Below, one piece after another: positions 40,913-52,460 of a stretch of 64,000 nucleotides of DNA (within the stretch, counting starts at the first letter, position 1; every line of letters starts with the position of its first letter). Origin of the DNA: Deuterostichococcus epilithicus (lineage: Eukaryota; Chlorophyta; Trebouxiophyceae; Prasiolales; Stichococcaceae); NCBI GenBank assembly GCA_033439295.1, contig JAVTLE010000013.1:1860001-1924000 (forward strand), in the 5' to 3' direction. Made by a program: the position numbers and the translations under genes. The notes beneath the pieces are model-generated. The model did not search any database and had not been told where the DNA came from. It saw nothing but the letters and a program-made list of their open reading frames with translations.

Positions 40913-40988
40913 GTAGTTGGTGTGAGGCCAGGTTGTTGTTGGCGGGACATGGTTATGACCGAGCGTTGTCAAATCATCAGTTTCCCAC

Positions 40989-40993
40989 TGTAA
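40989..40993 (+). terminator. Candidate polyadenylation signal TGTAA
   Basis: It lies 76 bases after the stop of the DUF3783-like gene and just before the stop of the convergent gene at 41046. The two transcripts may overlap at their 3' ends. Confidence 0.45.
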
Positions 40994-41045
40994 ATCCAAG
41001 CAGCCGCCGACACCCACTGCTCCAACACTTCCCTACAAGCACGAC

Positions 41046-42003
41046 CTACACCTCATCGCTGCCTTCCTCCTCGTCCTCTTTCCGCTTGAGCTCCCAGCCA
41101 GAGTCTTCCAAAATGTTGAACAGCTTTTCAAACGCCCTAAGGTAGATGCCCTGCAGTGCACAACAGCAGCATCTCTTTGACATGCACAGCGCTGTCGGCA
41201 GGTTCCAAGGATACTGAATGCTGAAGCCCATGAAGACGGTGTGTTCATGGACATCCGTGTGCAAAATTGCACAGGTTAGCAGAGCTTTTCCGTTCCACGC
41301 ACGCTGAGCTGGAGCGACTCCGTGGGGAGCCTGTGTTCGGACATCTGATAAAGCGTGTAGATAAATATTGCGGCTGCCCTGCAGCCACATGGCGCAGGAA
41401 CGTTCTTGATTTTGTAAGACTTACAACAGGATGAGTCGCTTGTTTGCAGACAAGCAAAGTTGGATCTGCAATGATGCGGACAGCTATGCAGCCTCCCATG
41501 GGCACCCCGCATGCCTGAGGCGCCATGGGACACGCACCTGTTGCCCTCCTCCCCAAAATGGCTCCCATACTGCAGACAGTCGAAAATACAACTTCAGCTC
41601 TTCCAAGATCCGCAGCGCCGCCCAACGCCGCAAACAGTGACACCAGAGATTCATGAGCAGCTGCTGTGAACGCCAGTCTGCTACATGCTGCGGGCGCCAC
41701 CTGATTCAGCTCGTCCTGCCACTCGCTGACGCCCCGCCTATCGTCCTTCAGCATGGCTTTCAGGCCCACGTTGCACAATCGATTGACATCCTCCTGAAAT
41801 AGAGGGTCTTCCTCCGGCACGTAGTCATCGCCAGGTGCCACCGCGAGCTCCGACCACTCTGATGCAGCCTTTGACCCCTGCGAGCCCTGCGATGCCGCCA
41901 ATTGTAAATTCGTCATCGGGTGCGTGAACCTAGGGAATTGATGCGCCTGCTGGTCCTGTGCCGCCTGGGCAGATGATATAGGGGTGCCAGCGCTGCCGCT
42001 CAT
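41046..42003 (-). CDS. Unrecognised protein
   Basis: The ATG at 42003 opens a long exon: Ser/Gln-rich first (AQAAQDQQAHQFPRF), then a helical, more conserved-looking stretch (VPEEDPLFQEDVNRLCNVGL, KAMLKDDRRGVSEWQDELNQ, SLVSLFAALGG). A donor lies near 41610. The last exon, from about 41151, encodes GIYLRAFEKLFNILEDSGWE followed by an acidic tail (KRKEDEEEGSDEV) and TAG at 41048-41046. No signal peptide, membrane segment or catalytic motif is visible. The gene ends 133 bp from the convergent DUF3783-like gene. I do not recognise the family. Further small exons between 41600 and 41150 are possible. Confidence 0.55.
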
Positions 42004-42727
42004 TTCAAGCAGCCGCTCACCAGCGCGGCACAGGCGCAAAATCGGCCGCTCTGAGGAGGCAGGGGCAGGCCACTGGCGAGTTGTGCCGCGTCAGCGCCTC
42101 GCTGGCTGCACGCCTGCCGCGGCCAAGGTACGGAAGGCCACGAGAAGGCTCTGTGACGGCGCCGCGCCGCCGAGCTGCACTGTGACGAGAGTGTTACTTT
42201 GCAGTCCGTCACGCCGGCGTGCATGCTGTTCAAATGCACCGTATCCAAACTATCTGGCGCTTGCAGCATCGTTCTGGCTGCTATTGCAGTCTCTCCTTTC
42301 TTGATGCACGCAGATCTGCCCCCTGCACAGATCTGCCCTCGCGGAGTCGCGGCACATCCGCCAGCTTGACTTTGCCTGCTAGTTCGTCGTCTGAGTATCA
42401 CAGTGCTTGGAAGCTGCGTCCAATCAGTTGCAAGCTTCGTTGCACAATGTACACGATACATCTTCCTGAAATTTGAATTCGAGGGCAGTCCCCTGCACAG
42501 CCACGACAGCTGCTTAAGTGTACTGACCACGACGGGCGGAATCCGCAGGCATCTTGGCGTTGGTGCATAGCGATGCAGACCAAGGCCAGCGGCGGGGCCC
42601 GCCCTGCGAATCAGCGACCCAGTTGCTGTCAGCGACCCGCGCCGAGAAGCCAGACCGCATGGCCGCAGCAGGGACACGCTGCCAGCCACACCCACGTACC
42701 CAGAGTGAGGAGCCTGCCGCTGCCGCC
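42004..42727. promoter_or_regulatory. Divergent promoter region
   Basis: This lies between the starts of the unrecognised gene (-) and the armadillo-like gene (+). The frame of the latter is open from at least 42554 with an in-frame ATG at 42659, so the right-hand end could be coding. No motif was identified. Confidence 0.35.
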
Positions 42728-45016
42728 ATGTCTTTCAAGAAGTTGGCGGCCATCGGCGGCCTGGTCTGCCTGCTTGGTGCCCTGGAATGCGGCACCGCCA
42801 CCGCAGCTGCAGCCATGGCAAACACTGCTACCTCGATCGAGCATCCCCTCTTGGGTAAGATGCACCATCCTGCCATGCAGGCGACAGCGGCGCCGCCGGC
42901 ACCGGCGGCGGTGCGCACCAGCACGCCCGCCGCCAGCTGGACCGTGGACGACATGCTGGCCAGCCTGCGCAACGCCCAGAAGTTCGACCCGCAGGCGGCT
43001 GCCCTGTGGGACCAGCACGAAGCCAGCACCGCGGTCAGCCTGGCCAAGCAGACGCTCATGACGTTGGGGTATAATCAGCCGCTGCGGTCCGGCGTGCGCG
43101 ACAGGTGGCCCCCACGCCTGGAAGTTTGCAGCGGCTTGTGGCAAGCAGCATGTCCTACTTCACACAGAGGCCTTGCAGCCGCTCCTTGCCAAGGCACTGC
43201 AGCCTGCACGTGTTTGCCGCGGCGCACGTCTCTGCTGCTCGACCCTCGAGTCGCACGGCAGCGTCTTGCTCCAAGATAGAAGATGGCGGCTATGAGCGCC
43301 GCAGCACCTGCAGCTGACAGCCCGCTGACCAAGCAGCATGATGGCAGGGTTGATCATCTCACGAGGCCGGCAGTGCAGCATCATGTGACGACCCCTCCGT
43401 GTCGACCGCATGCAGCTTCTGCGAGGAGGGCGGCCTACAGGCGGTGCTGCAGCTGCTGCCACACCCCGAGCTGCAGTACCTGGCCATGTCGGCGTTGGTG
43501 GCATTGCTGGGCGCCTGGCAGGTGGGTGCCCCTGCTGCCGTCACTGACCAGCTTGCTGGCGCTACCGCCCACAGAGGCCGTGATGCTGGAGAAGACTCCT
43601 ACCCAATCAAGAGGCAGAAACCCCAGGTCGCTGGAGGATGTCAGCGGCTTGCCCCATGGCGAGGCCACCCAGCGAGGCTCCAGGTGACGCGCCTGCGATG
43701 GTGCCCACAGGGCGACTGCGCCGCGGACGCGGCGGCGGCGGCAGAGCGGCTGGGGGTGGCGGACGCGCTGCTTCCCTTGCTGGCGCCCGGCAACAGCTGG
43801 GTCATCCAGGGTCGCTGCTGCGGCGTGCTCACGCTGCTCATCCGGCAGGAGCTGCGCATGCACGTGAGCGCTACCGCCAGTATTTGACATGTTTTCTCGC
43901 GGGGCGCTCGATTCTGGGAATGAAGCTTGCAAATGTTCACGACGCCTCGTGTGACGATTGACTGGGGTGCCTCGTTGATGACGAGGCTGTTTGGGATGCC
44001 GATCAGGACCCGGGGCAGGACCAGCTACGGCAGGGCGTGCGGTGGCAGCTGCTGCACGGAGGCGGCATCCCCTCTCTCGCTACCCTCCTGCTCGGCACCA
44101 GCAAGGCGAGGCTGGCTCACCGTCCAGTGGCCCCTCTCTGCACTGTGACCCCAGCAAGCTGGGGGCAGAATTCATCAACAGCTCGCGTCCCGCCGACGTG
44201 CTCGGGCATGCTCGTTCTGAGCGCTGTTCTGAAGTCTGCTCGGAGTGGGCGCTGTGCCGAGCTGCACCCTTCGCATCATGCTACAAGAGAGTGCGAGTGC
44301 GATGAACTCCAGTGAACTACACTGAGTGGCTTCTCAGACGCCGTCTCCCTGACGCCAGAGCAGCATCACCTGCCGCAGGAAGCACAGCACCAGGCGAGCA
44401 CGACGCTGGCGATGCTGTCGCGCTTTGGCGCGCACTACCGGGCAGCGCTCCTATCAGAGACGGGGGTACTGGCATCGCTGGTGGAAGCCTGCGCCCAGTC
44501 GCCGTACAATGTGGCGCTGGATGTCGCCTCTGCCGTCGTCAACCTGTGCGACACCGACAGCGCGCCGCTGCAGCAGAAGGTTAGCGTTGTTGTTCTGGTT
44601 CTGTGATGGTGGTGCAGTGGAACTCTGGAGCTCTGGATAACCCCTGACAGTTCCGGTTTGGCCGCCGACCGGGAGACCCAGCGGGCATGGCCGGTTTCCC
44701 AGGTTCCCATCACCCGGGCCAGCCCTCCATTGGAAGCTACATGTCAGCAGTTCTTGGAATGAGGCTGTGGACCTTGTGCGCTGCACAGGTCGTCGCAGCG
44801 GGCGCGGTGCACGCGCTCATGCAGATGCAGAGCCTGGCGTACCAAGGTCCCTTCCAGCAGGCCGCGCGCGTGCGGCTGAAAGCTCTGGCGGCCGCGCAGC
44901 CGGCGGCTCGGCGCCAGATTCTGGAGACCGCCAACGTGGTGCAGCCGGCAGAGATGCAGCCTGCTGAATGGACCGCCTGGTGGCGGCAGCTGCGGTCGGA
45001 CGTTGGCCTTGCATGA
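42728..45016 (+). CDS. Armadillo-like repeat protein with N-terminal signal or anchor
   Basis: The chosen ATG at 42728 has a good context (GCCGCCATG) and opens a hydrophobic segment (KLAAIGGLVCLLGALECGTA), consistent with secretion, ER or lumenal targeting. An in-frame ATG at 42659 would add 23 residues. Next comes SWTVDDMLASLRNAQKFDPQ. Later exons carry armadillo-type helical repeats: EEGGLQAVLQLLPHPELQYL (near 43420), RLGVADALLPLLAPGNSW (near 43750), LLHGGGIPSLATLLLGTS (near 44050), SETGVLASLVEACAQSPYNV (near 44455) and AAGAVHALMQMQSLAYQG (near 44795). It ends SDVGLA with TGA at 45016. Such repeats form superhelical binding surfaces. A chaperone cofactor of the HspBP1/Sil1 kind is one possibility, but no diagnostic residue supports it. 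Exon ends are approximate. Confidence 0.68.
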
Positions 45017-45330
45017 TGCGCCGGCGGCGACGCAGCTCGGCTGCCTGCTGGCATGTGTGATGGCCGTGAGAAGCACGAGCTGTTTGATGTTCTAGATGAC
45101 CATTTGTATACCTATTGGATTGACCATGATAGGAAGATGGAAGCCCTAGCTGACATCTTGTCGCCTTCAACAAGAGCGCCTTCAACTTTCGCTTGAAGGC
45201 TACTAGCAATGGCTACTAGCAAGCTGCCACATCATTGCTGGCTCCAAAAATTGCCGAGTTGACCAACTCACAACAGGCAGTCGACCTCCAACTGAGTTGT
45301 TTGCTGTAATATCAACCGACAAGCTGGCTC
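45017..45330. other. Convergent intergenic region
   Basis: This 314-bp gap holds the 3' UTRs of the armadillo-like gene and hydroxypyruvate reductase. A TGTAA on the plus strand at 45305 could end the former. Nothing else was recognised. Confidence 0.4.
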
Positions 45331-48198
45331 TCAAGACTGGATTTCAAGGCTCAGGTCCTCGGCGTTGACGATGGACGGTGCCGCCTTGGGGATGGCGACA
45401 AAGTCGCCGTCCACCCAGGGCAGCACGTCCGGCTTGTTGGCCACCGGATACTTCTGCAGCACGCTCGCCACGTTGGCCGCCGCCAACGTTGCCTGCGCAG
45501 CACAACAGGTAATGGTTCGGCCGAGCTGGTCAGGTCACATCCCCAAAGCCTGCAGCACCTGGCAACCGGAGCTGCCAGGGGACTGCTGCTGGGTCAAGCA
45601 CTGCAAGCAGTGAGCTCAGCCATGTGAGATCTACAGTCACCGCAACTGGTGGTGCTCAAGAATGAAAAGACGAGCGCACCATGCCAGCACGAGTCCAGTA
45701 GGATGCGGAGGCGATGTGGGGCACGATAACTGCGTTCTCGCAGTCCAGCAGCCCGGGCTTTGTGTCCGGCTCGTCCTCAAACACGTCCAGGCCCACCCTG
45801 TGGGGTTGTGGCGCCACAGAAGCGCACCGTCATGCTGCTGGCACCTTGCATGCAGAGTGCAGGAGGGTGCGATGCGACATGTTGCACCCGAGCCGCGCCC
45901 TAGAGAGCTGCGAGTGCCGTGCACGTGCGTAGCCGATTGGCTGCCGACTTTCGAGGCAGCGCCAGTGCATGCTTCAGGAACAGCTGCGAGTGCAGTCGCT
46001 GTCGCCGCGGCAAGCTGCTGGCATGTGTGCCGCTCGCTGCTGAAGACCGGACGAGGCTGTGGGCCAGGGCCCCTGCATTGCGTGCCATGTCAGTCTGCAC
46101 ATGTCCCCCAAGCCCTGAAGGCTGACCTCCGACCCACCTGAAGTTGGGGTTGGCCTTGAGGTGCGCCACCAGGGCAACCTCATCGATGACGAGCCCCCGC
46201 GCCGCGTTGACCAGCACCGCGTCCTCCTTCATCATCCCCAGCCGCGCCTCGTTGACGAGGTGCTTCGTGTCCTTGTCCAGGTTGCAGTGCAGGCTGACCA
46301 CCTGCGGTTCACAACGTGCAGCTGGTGCCGTCAGCCGCAGGGCACACGGCGTCGTTGCTGCAGGCAGCCGCGGCTGAATGTGGTTGCTGCAGTCGGCCGC
46401 AGGCTCAGCGCACCGTGTTCGCTGCGAGTTGGTGGGGACCAGTGGCTTCCACGGGCGCCCGCTGCTACATGTCCCTGGCTGGCTCGCAGGCACCCAGGCA
46501 CGCACAGTCGAGCTGGCCACAGGACATCATAGTGACAAGCTTTGGGTCAATACGCTAAAGCAGGTGCATCTCATGCAGGTTCGACGGCATCAGGCGGCAT
46601 CAAGAGGGGTCCACACGTTGGAGGCCTTGAGCACGTCGTCAACGGAGTCGAGGCGGGTTACGGACAGCGGCTCCTCGCCGTGCGACTCCAGCAGCGCACT
46701 GTACTCCTTGGCATACTCCTCAAGCCGTGAGTTGGGGTACACATCGTAGTACACGATGTCGCACTTGTGGCCCTGCGGGTTTTGGCAGGGTGTTTTGGTC
46801 AGGAACATCGGGCGCCTGGAGGTCTGGCTGGTGCAGCTGCGACAGGGTCAGGCGCGCGAGGTTCTGCAAGCAGGGCCGGCCGCCTGCCTCGTCAAGTGAG
46901 CCGAACAGCAGGCAATGGTCCGGCGGTGGGCGTCACTGCCATGAAATTGGCGGGCACAGACGCTGGCGCAGTGCCGTCGCAGGTGGTACTGTGACGCACC
47001 TCCATCATCATGCGGGCATAGGCTGTGCCGATGCGCCCGGCACCGATGATGCCTACGGTCTTCCGCTGAAGCAGGTTGCCTGCTCACATAGGACATGCTC
47101 AACTGAACATCTGCAATAACCTGTACATGAAGAGGACTCCACACGGCTGGGCATGCTGACCTGGGCTGTCACTATGATCATCAACCACGCAGGAGGCTTG
47201 AACCCTTCCTTCCCTAGTCTTTGCGGGGCGGAAGGCGCACCGACAAACAGCTGCGGCAGCCAGCCCTCGTACTTGCCCGCCCGCATGAACTTGTCGCCCT
47301 CCACGACTCGCCGCGCCGCGGCAAACGTGAGCGCCAGCGCCAGCTCTGCCGTCGTCTCTGTCAGCACACCTGCGCCAGTCCTTGCCGTGCGAGGGCGTTC
47401 AGGATGCGTCCTCAACTTCCACGTCGAGTTGCATCCAATGCTCTGTGCAGGACAGCCTGCCGGTGCCTGTGCTGCGTGCATAGCGTCTCAGGCGGCATGA
47501 GCTGCGTGAGGGTCGTAGTCACAGAACGGCACACCTGGCGTGTTGCCAACGGCAATGCCACGCTCTGTGGCGGAAGGCACATCGACGTTATTGTACCCGA
47601 CCGCGTAGTTGCTGTAAGCTTTGCCGCCCGCTGCCTTGAGCGGCTCAAACAGGTCCGCGTTCCAGCCCTGAAATTTGGGTGCGTTGGTCTGAGAGGTATT
47701 GAAGACTGGCGGGCGGGCGGGACATGCATCAATCTGGATGCAGACCAGGGTATGGCAGCCATTACAATTCAACCGCATTCAATGAGATGTCTCACCTCTG
47801 TGAGCTGTCCGATCACTCCGTCGCACTTGTCACCGATCAGCTGCTTGATGTCCGAGTTGCTGAGGATGGTCTTTTCTGCCGTGCAGACTTCGACGCGGCA
47901 GCCGGTGGAGGTGAGCAGCTGCAGCCACCGCTCGCCCGGCAGGGTCTTGGTGACCAGCACTCGCTTCTTGCCGTCCTCGTTGTGTACCTGGCGACATGGG
48001 CATTGCTCGATCGCCCAGGGCGGCCAGGTGCACTCGAGGTGCAACGACGCGAGCTTTGCTAGTCATGGTGCAGACAGACCCCTCTCTTGCCTGCACAGGC
48101 AGATCGCTGGACTCCGACGACATCGCGCGTATGCCGCCAAACAGCCGCGCAGGTGCAGCCCTGCTGCGCAGCCCCAGCAGCGCGCTCCTCAGTGCCAT
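45331..48198 (-). CDS. HPR1: Hydroxypyruvate reductase (NADH-dependent D-2-hydroxyacid dehydrogenase)
   Basis: Reduces hydroxypyruvate to D-glycerate, the last reduction of photorespiration before glycerate kinase. Nine exons: 48198-48097, 47987-47796, 47667-47535, 47369-47241, 47079-47000, 46772-46617, 46301-46138, 45797-45680 and 45492-45331. They total 1236 nt, giving 411 aa plus TGA, close to known algal HPR1. Motifs are NYAVGYNNVDVPSATERGIA, VLTETTAELALALTFAAARR, the Rossmann motif GIIGAGRIGTAYARMM, VVSLHCNLDKDTKHLVNEAR, VLVNAARGLVIDEVALVAHL (catalytic Arg), GLDVFEDEPDTKPGLLDCEN (catalytic Glu) and AVIVPHIASASYWTRAGM (catalytic His). The N-terminus (MALRSALLGLRSRAAPARLF) looks like a mitochondrial presequence. 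The C-terminus ends LEIQS, not an SKL-type peroxisomal signal. It is the first of four adjacent photorespiratory genes. Confidence 0.96.
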
Positions 48199-49352
48199 CA
48201 ACGATCGCCTCCTGTCTTCTCGCGTACACCAGGGCAAGACGTCTCCTGATCAGCAGCGATACGCCAGACGCAGCAGAGTAGTTTGCAATGCTGATGGAGA
48301 AGCTTGATTGAACAGAAACGCGGTCAGTTCACGACCAGGCGATTACCCATCAGAGCCCATCAACCCTGACCTGATCGCATTTCCGGAACTCTCGCACCAG
48401 CAGGAAGCTGAAGCTGAAGCGCACTCACTGTCACTGTCCCCGCAACTAAGGAAACGAGAACCAAAGTGCGAGCGGGTGGAATGCACTCAGGCGGGGTCGG
48501 CCAAGCAGCATGCACACGACAGAACAGGCACCTGGCTCGAGGGTCAGGCTGACAGGAAGTGTCCCAGGTTCGCTAGACAGTCGCTGGTAGGGACCAGTGT
48601 CAATAGGCGAGGGCTATCGCAAAGTGTGATGATCAATGCGGTGTGCTATGCACCTAACGGCCCCCTGAAAAGCGCACTCACTGTCCCCGCCAGAAGGACA
48701 TATTTCAAAGCGCAGGTGAGTGGAACGCACTCAGACGGGGTGGGCAGGCACTCCCACATGCAGGAGAAGGCAGCGCAGTGACGCTCCGGCTGAAGCTAAA
48801 ACTGTGATGGGATTTCAATGATCATACAAATTACATTCCGAGCATGCCGGAAGAGTCCGTTCTCTTGCTGCCAACAGCCCGACTGAATATGAAGCACGCG
48901 GTCAATCCTCACCACAAAACTTTCAGTTCAAACAGTGGTGCAATGGAATGAAACAGACGACTGCTGCAAGACTGCGACAATTGACCGCGATCAGAGATGT
49001 AGCTGTGCACCTCCCGATGCACAGTCGCAACCCCCAAAACCGTTGCACTTGCTGGTGCCCCTCCCTATGCCAGCTCCCGGCTGCGGATGACCTTGCTCGT
49101 CGACTGCGAGTTAGAGCAGCCACGAAACTGAGGTTGTGTCGATTTGGGATTGTGGCAAAGCGAATGTGGCAGAATTCATGCAAAACGCCGAGTGCATCGT
49201 GCAGCAAAACACACATTCCGGTATGTTGCCTCGTCCGCACAGCCGTCTAACAAAAGGAGCCGGCGAGTGGCCAGGCAGCCTCGCAGACACACAGTTGGCG
49301 AGGCCCGAGTGCACAGGGTGGTAAAGCGTCTAAACCCAATGACTGTGCCCAC
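48199..49352. other. Intergenic region between two photorespiratory genes
   Basis: About 1.15 kb holds the promoter of hydroxypyruvate reductase and the unresolved last exon and 3' UTR of the serine-glyoxylate aminotransferase gene. The HPR1-proximal half carries a diverged direct repeat (48418 and 48671). No gene was recognised; open frames here lack any domain. Confidence 0.45.
48418..48746. repeat. Diverged direct repeat, period about 253 bp
   Basis: Segments at 48418-48511 and 48671-48746 both begin AGCGCACTCACTGTC and share a later block GTGGAA-GCACTCAG-CGGGGT with small indels. Both copies lie upstream of hydroxypyruvate reductase. Confidence 0.6.
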
Positions 49353-52200
49353 CTGCCAGTACTTGACGGCCTCGCCGACGCCGGCGCCGGGAGTGAAATC
49401 GGTGAAACCCGCATCCAGCAGCGCCATCTCCGCGCCCGCAATCGCAGACAGCATGCCCACCTCGTCCATGTTGCCTAGGTGCCCGATGCGGAACACCTTG
49501 CCTGACACCTGGCCCGATGATTCGAAAGCATGTTGACGAGTTTCTGACTGAGCTGACGTGATCGATGAGCACAGAGACCGCATGAGCTTGGTCACCAGCA
49601 GGCTGCACACAGGCGCCATTGATGCAAGGTTAGCAAGCACCCAAGGTCAGACACAGCGGGTCGCTCACCTTGGCCAGGCCAACGCCCAAGGAAAGGTTGT
49701 AGCGGGCGTAGGCATTGACCACCACGTCATCGGCGTTGATCGACGATGGCACCTCAACCACCGTCAGGCTGTCCGACTTCCACCGCTTCTCCTTGCACAG
49801 CAGGTCCAGCCCCCAGCCGGCAACCGCGCGCCGCGTGCCCTCGGCCAATCTGCAGCACACAAGAGCACATTGCATACAACAGCCGATTGTCTGCAGGGAG
49901 GCTTCAGGTGGCTTCATAAGAGTATGAGAACTTGGGGAACGACCTGGCCACCCATTGTGAACGATGGCAATGGCGATGCTAGAAACCGGCCGTGATATTG
50001 GCCAAGAAATGGAAGATGGCACACGCTGCCAGCGGGCCCACAGCATCCATTTTGTGTTGGATATTTTGGATATTTATTGGATTTCTTAACCGGTGGCTCG
50101 CAGACAACTGATCCTGCAGGAACCTACAGCAGACACCACAGGCTTGCATGTGAGCTGCAGTCTCACCGCTGGTGGCGCGTCACGACGTTGGCGATGCCCT
50201 CGTCCAGGAGCAGGTCCAGGGAGGCACGCAGGCCGTACAGCAGCGGGATGGAGGGTGTGTAGGGCACATTGCCCGAGGGGTTCATGCCCAGCTGCCAGTC
50301 CCAGTCGTAGTACATGCGTGGCAGCTTTGCGCTCTTGCGCATCGCCAGTGCCTGTGGGACGGGTGGCTGTGACCTTCAGCTGTGCTGCTGCTGTCAGTCT
50401 CGAGCCAAGCATTGGCAACAGGGCAAAGCCTGCTCATGCATGCACTAGAAGCACCGCACCACAATGCTGTAGCAATAGTGCATTCTTCCTTCAGTGTCAG
50501 CTGCATCAGGAGCAGGCGGTGCTTGGGAGGCGCCGCTGCTGGCACCTTTTCGGACACGGCCATCAGCGCAAGGCCGGTCGGCAACGACAGCGCCTTCTGC
50601 GAGCCGGTGACGGCGATGTCGACGCCCCACTTGTCCATCTCGAACGGCAGCGCGCCAATGGAGGACACGCCGTCGACCTGGGTGGATGACAACATGTTCA
50701 GGGATGATTCGCAGGGCTGCTTCTGGTGTCGGGAGTCACGGTGACGCTTGCCTGAAACCAATTGGCCTTGGGACGAATACTGAAAGATATGCTGTGTCTG
50801 CCCAGGGACAGCCGTCCTCTGTGCTGGCGACCAACAGGCAGGCGGCCTACAATTCTGTTCTCATTGCCAACTATCTGCAGGTTGATAAACGCACCAGAAA
50901 CAGGGCATCGTGCCCGGCGGCGTCCAGCGTCTCCCGGATGCGCGGCAGGTCGCTGGTGACGCCAGTCGCCGTCTCGTTGTGCACCACTGCCACCGCCTTA
51001 ATTTTGCCGCCAGTGTCTGCCTGCAGCAGCACAACCCACGCTGAGGAGGTGTAGTTCTCGCATTCTAAGTTGCATGTTGTTCTGATAACGCATGCGCTGG
51101 CAGCGTTGTCAGAACAACATGCAACTTGGAACCACTGAGAAAGAGTCCCATGTTGCTGTGCTCCGTCACAGGTCGCTGGTGTTGTGATTATTCTGGACTG
51201 CCACGACACCGGCTGGGATGATAATCATCATGTACCTTCAGGACCTCTGCGAGCTTCTCCTCATTGGCGCCCTCGCCCCAGGGGCAGTCGATGACCGTGA
51301 CGTCCAGCTGCAGCGCCTTCATCATGTCCACCTGCAGGTGACATGCATCAGAGTGAAGATCATCAAACAATGTCAGGCCTCGTGGGTCCTGAGGTGCATG
51401 CAAAAGGCGCATTGGTGACTTGCCTGCCCTTGGGGTCGGGTGACAGCTGATATCAACTCGCGTGGGATCTCACCCAGAGCTTGGAGAACTGGCCGTAGGT
51501 GAAGGTGACGATGCGGTCGCCCGGCGACAGCGTGTTGGAGAGCGCCGACTCCCACCCGCCGGTGCCGGTGCCCGGGAAAATGAAGGGCGTGATTTTCGAG
51601 CTGGGCGCCACGTCTGAGGTGTTGTAAATGACCTTTGAGTCCTCCAGGACCTTGATGAAGAAGCTCGCGAACCATGGGTCTCGGTGGTTGTAAGACGGCA
51701 CCGACATCGCCCGCCGCACCTTCTCGTGGATGTTGACCGGGCCTGCGGTTCCGCAATGCGGCAGGCATCTCAGTGCTTTGCGCTTGGACCGGGGGCAACC
51801 TGACAGCGCGATCGTGTGCGTCATGATGCAGCATGACACAGCGCCTGCAAGCGCACCGCACCTGGCACAAACAGGTGGTTCCTGCCCGGTGGGTCATAGG
51901 AGAAGTCTGCCGAGTCGGCGTATGTGGCCGCAGTCCTAGGGTGTGGCCCGCTGCTGCATGGTGCCTGCAAGCGATCGATTGGTGTCAGTGAGTGATCTGA
52001 CCTCGGGATGACGGGCTGACACATGACGATCGCCAAGCCATGCCAGAGCGGCCAAGATAGGTTGCCAACCCCTGCAGGCATCGGATCAGACGCGCCTGAA
52101 TGACCGATGACGCTGTTGCTGGCACGTCCGAACAGCACGCAGTACGAGCAAGCAGCGAGTTCAGCAGGCCCTTACGCGCGGCTGCCGCCTGCCGCAACAT
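49353..52200 (-). CDS. Serine/alanine-glyoxylate aminotransferase (class V, PLP)
   Basis: Transfers the amino group of serine (or alanine) to glyoxylate, giving glycine and hydroxypyruvate, the substrate of the adjacent reductase. Exons: 52200 (ATG) to about 52100, about 51950-51862, 51742-51474, 51331-51236, 51016-50895, 50677-50546, 50351-50167, 49849-49669 and 49508-49353. Motifs are [80 protein letters not shown], the PLP-lysine segment [40 protein letters not shown] and [20 protein letters not shown]. The N-terminus ([20 protein letters not shown]) looks like a mitochondrial presequence. A donor follows KYWQ at 49353, so a short last exon lies further left and was not found. Exon 1 end is unresolved. 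Confidence 0.93.
51067..51127. repeat. Long near-perfect hairpin (25-bp inverted repeat)
   Basis: Arms 51067-51091 and 51103-51127 are complementary at 24 of 25 positions around an 11-bp loop. The single difference would be a G-U pair in a plus-strand RNA. It lies within the intron of the glyoxylate aminotransferase gene between exons 51236-51331 and 50895-51016. Confidence 0.92.
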
Positions 52201-52460
52201 CGCAGCCGGCAACAAGAAGGCAGAGGAAACCGCTGGAATGCTACGCGCGGGCAACGGAGCTCGGCTACGCAGGATAAGGCCGTTCCACCATGTCCACACA
52301 TCAGCTCAGCAAGCAAACCTGCTCGCAGGGGAGATAATTGAAACGAGTCACAGAACGCGACACGTCACAATTATGTCAAAGCGCCATATCCAGTGCCACG
52401 AAGCAGGTGAAACTACACTTTCACGCTGCACACTGGTGCTGCACTAACGAACCAGCCACC
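52201..52460. promoter_or_regulatory. 260-bp bidirectional promoter between glyoxylate aminotransferase and glycolate dehydrogenase
   Basis: The two start codons face away from each other across only 260 bp, so both transcripts must initiate here or share elements. The right side ends in an ideal start context, GCCACCATGG. A GACACGTCAC element with an ACGT core lies near 52360 and could bind bZIP-type factors. No further motif is claimed. Joint control of two consecutive pathway enzymes is the natural inference. Confidence 0.65.
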
